From NCBI GenBank assembly GCA_964585635.1, contig CAZPEV010000011.1, positions 1 to 34,907 of the forward strand: a stretch of 34,907 nt of DNA, written 5' to 3'. The notes beneath the pieces are model-generated. The model searched no databases. It was not told where the DNA came from and saw nothing but the letters and a program-made list of their open reading frames with translations. The translations under genes and the position numbers were made by a program. Of the stretch, positions 34,498-34,907 are shown piece by piece (the first letter of the stretch is position 1; each line of letters begins with the position of its first letter). Source of the stretch: CAZPEV01 sp964585635. GTDB lineage: Bacteria; Zixibacteria; MSB-5A5; GN15; JAAZOE01.

Positions 34498-34907
34498 CTA
34501 CTCAATGTTCTGAGCCTGTTCACGCAGCTTTTCGATTTCTTCCTTCAGCGTGATGGCATGGGTCGAGGTGGCGCCGCTCAACGACTTGGAGCCGATAGTG
34601 TTGGCCTCGCGCCCCATCTCCTGAAGTATAAAATTCAGACGCTTCCCCGCCTCGGCGTCGGCCTCCAGCGTTTCGGCAAACATCTCCACGTGAGAACCCA
34701 AGCGAATGCATTCCTCGGTCACGTCGCACCGGTCGGCGTAGAGGGTGAGTTCCTCCGCCAGCCGCTGGGCGTCAAGCGCGATCCCATTTCCCAATTCATG
34801 AATCCGCTTCTCAAGACGCTCTCGGTAGGCTGCGATATTTTCGGGTGACTGCTTCTCCACGGCCGCCACCAGACGGGTCAAGTGCTTCAGCCGCTTCAGC
34901 ATGTCAC
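34498..34907 (-). CDS. yicC: YicC/YloC-family endoribonuclease, C-terminal part only
   Basis: The last 135 codons; the gene continues past the right edge (family length about 290). The visible part is the DUF1732-type C-terminal domain, with RHRLEELTL-like ERLEKRIHEL, ALDAQRLAEELTLYADRCDV, GKRLNFILQEMGREANTIGS and the ending SLSGATSTHAITLKEEIEKL. YicC proteins are RNases that act on small RNAs; the catalytic details are not visible in this part. It leads gmk by 10 bases in the conserved yicC-gmk-rpoZ cluster. Confidence 0.93.
   Translation of the reverse strand, partial: DMLKRLKHLTRLVAAVEKQSPENIAAYRERLEKRIHELGNGIALDAQRLAEELTLYADRCDVTEECIRLGSHVEMFAETLEADAEAGKRLNFILQEMGREANTIGSKSLSGATSTHAITLKEEIEKLREQAQNIE

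Noticed and set aside
1..34907. tRNA (including tRNA-Sec), rRNA, CRISPR, insertion sequences, prophage.
   Set aside because: The few gaps are too short or lack cloverleaf, repeat-spacer or terminal inverted repeat patterns, and no transposase is encoded.

Overview
The window is a nearly gap-free chromosomal segment. Every confident gene lies on the minus strand, so the order of transcription runs from the high-numbered end to the low-numbered end. The gene content is bacterial housekeeping plus envelope functions. A full-length SprA-type outer-membrane protein (the type 9 secretion translocon family) together with DUF1844, Mla-type lipid transport genes and MurB points to a diderm of the FCB assemblage. 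The mix would suit a candidate phylum such as Zixibacteria rather than a typical Bacteroidota genome, but that placement is an inference from gene families, not from a phylogeny.

In order of transcription: 34907-31315 carries the end of yicC, then gmk, rpoZ and topA. 31185-27653 carries recG, a DUF1844 protein and murB. 27591-20533 carries sprA (2029 codons) and a lipoprotein of the M28/glutaminyl-cyclase fold. 20543-15682 carries selA, selB and a YtcJ-type amidohydrolase. 15499-13360 carries glnA and an alpha/beta hydrolase. 13153-10067 is a purine operon, purN-purC-purH. 9995-6114 carries smg (DUF494), coaBC, a family 4 uracil-DNA glycosylase and dnaB. 6111-3228 carries mlaE, mlaF and radA. 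Then come a structured non-coding stretch, a small exported CxxC protein, tgt, a short remnant of an aldehyde dehydrogenase gene behind a good sigma-70 promoter, and a COG2403 GTPase that runs off the left edge.

Many neighbours overlap or nearly touch (purN/purC, mlaE/mlaF, mlaF/radA, rpoZ/topA, selA/selB, UDG/dnaB), so most of the window probably consists of a few long transcripts. Several obvious reading-frame starts are too long; I moved the starts of coaBC, purN, selA, the amidohydrolase, gmk and the CxxC protein using ribosome-binding sites and family alignment. Real non-coding space is small: the largest gaps are 995-1221, 2968-3227, 13154-13359, 15500-15681 and 31186-31314. I see no rRNA, tRNA, CRISPR array, insertion sequence or phage gene.

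The most interesting item is the radA-downstream region 3085-3227. On the minus strand it folds into two adjacent long hairpin domains, and a G-U pair in one stem favours minus-strand RNA; it matches no RNA family I recognise. Other points worth a look are the truncated aldehyde dehydrogenase leader with a CRP-like palindrome, a complete SprA next to a QC-like lipoprotein, MlaEF without MlaD, and the unassigned exported CxxC protein.
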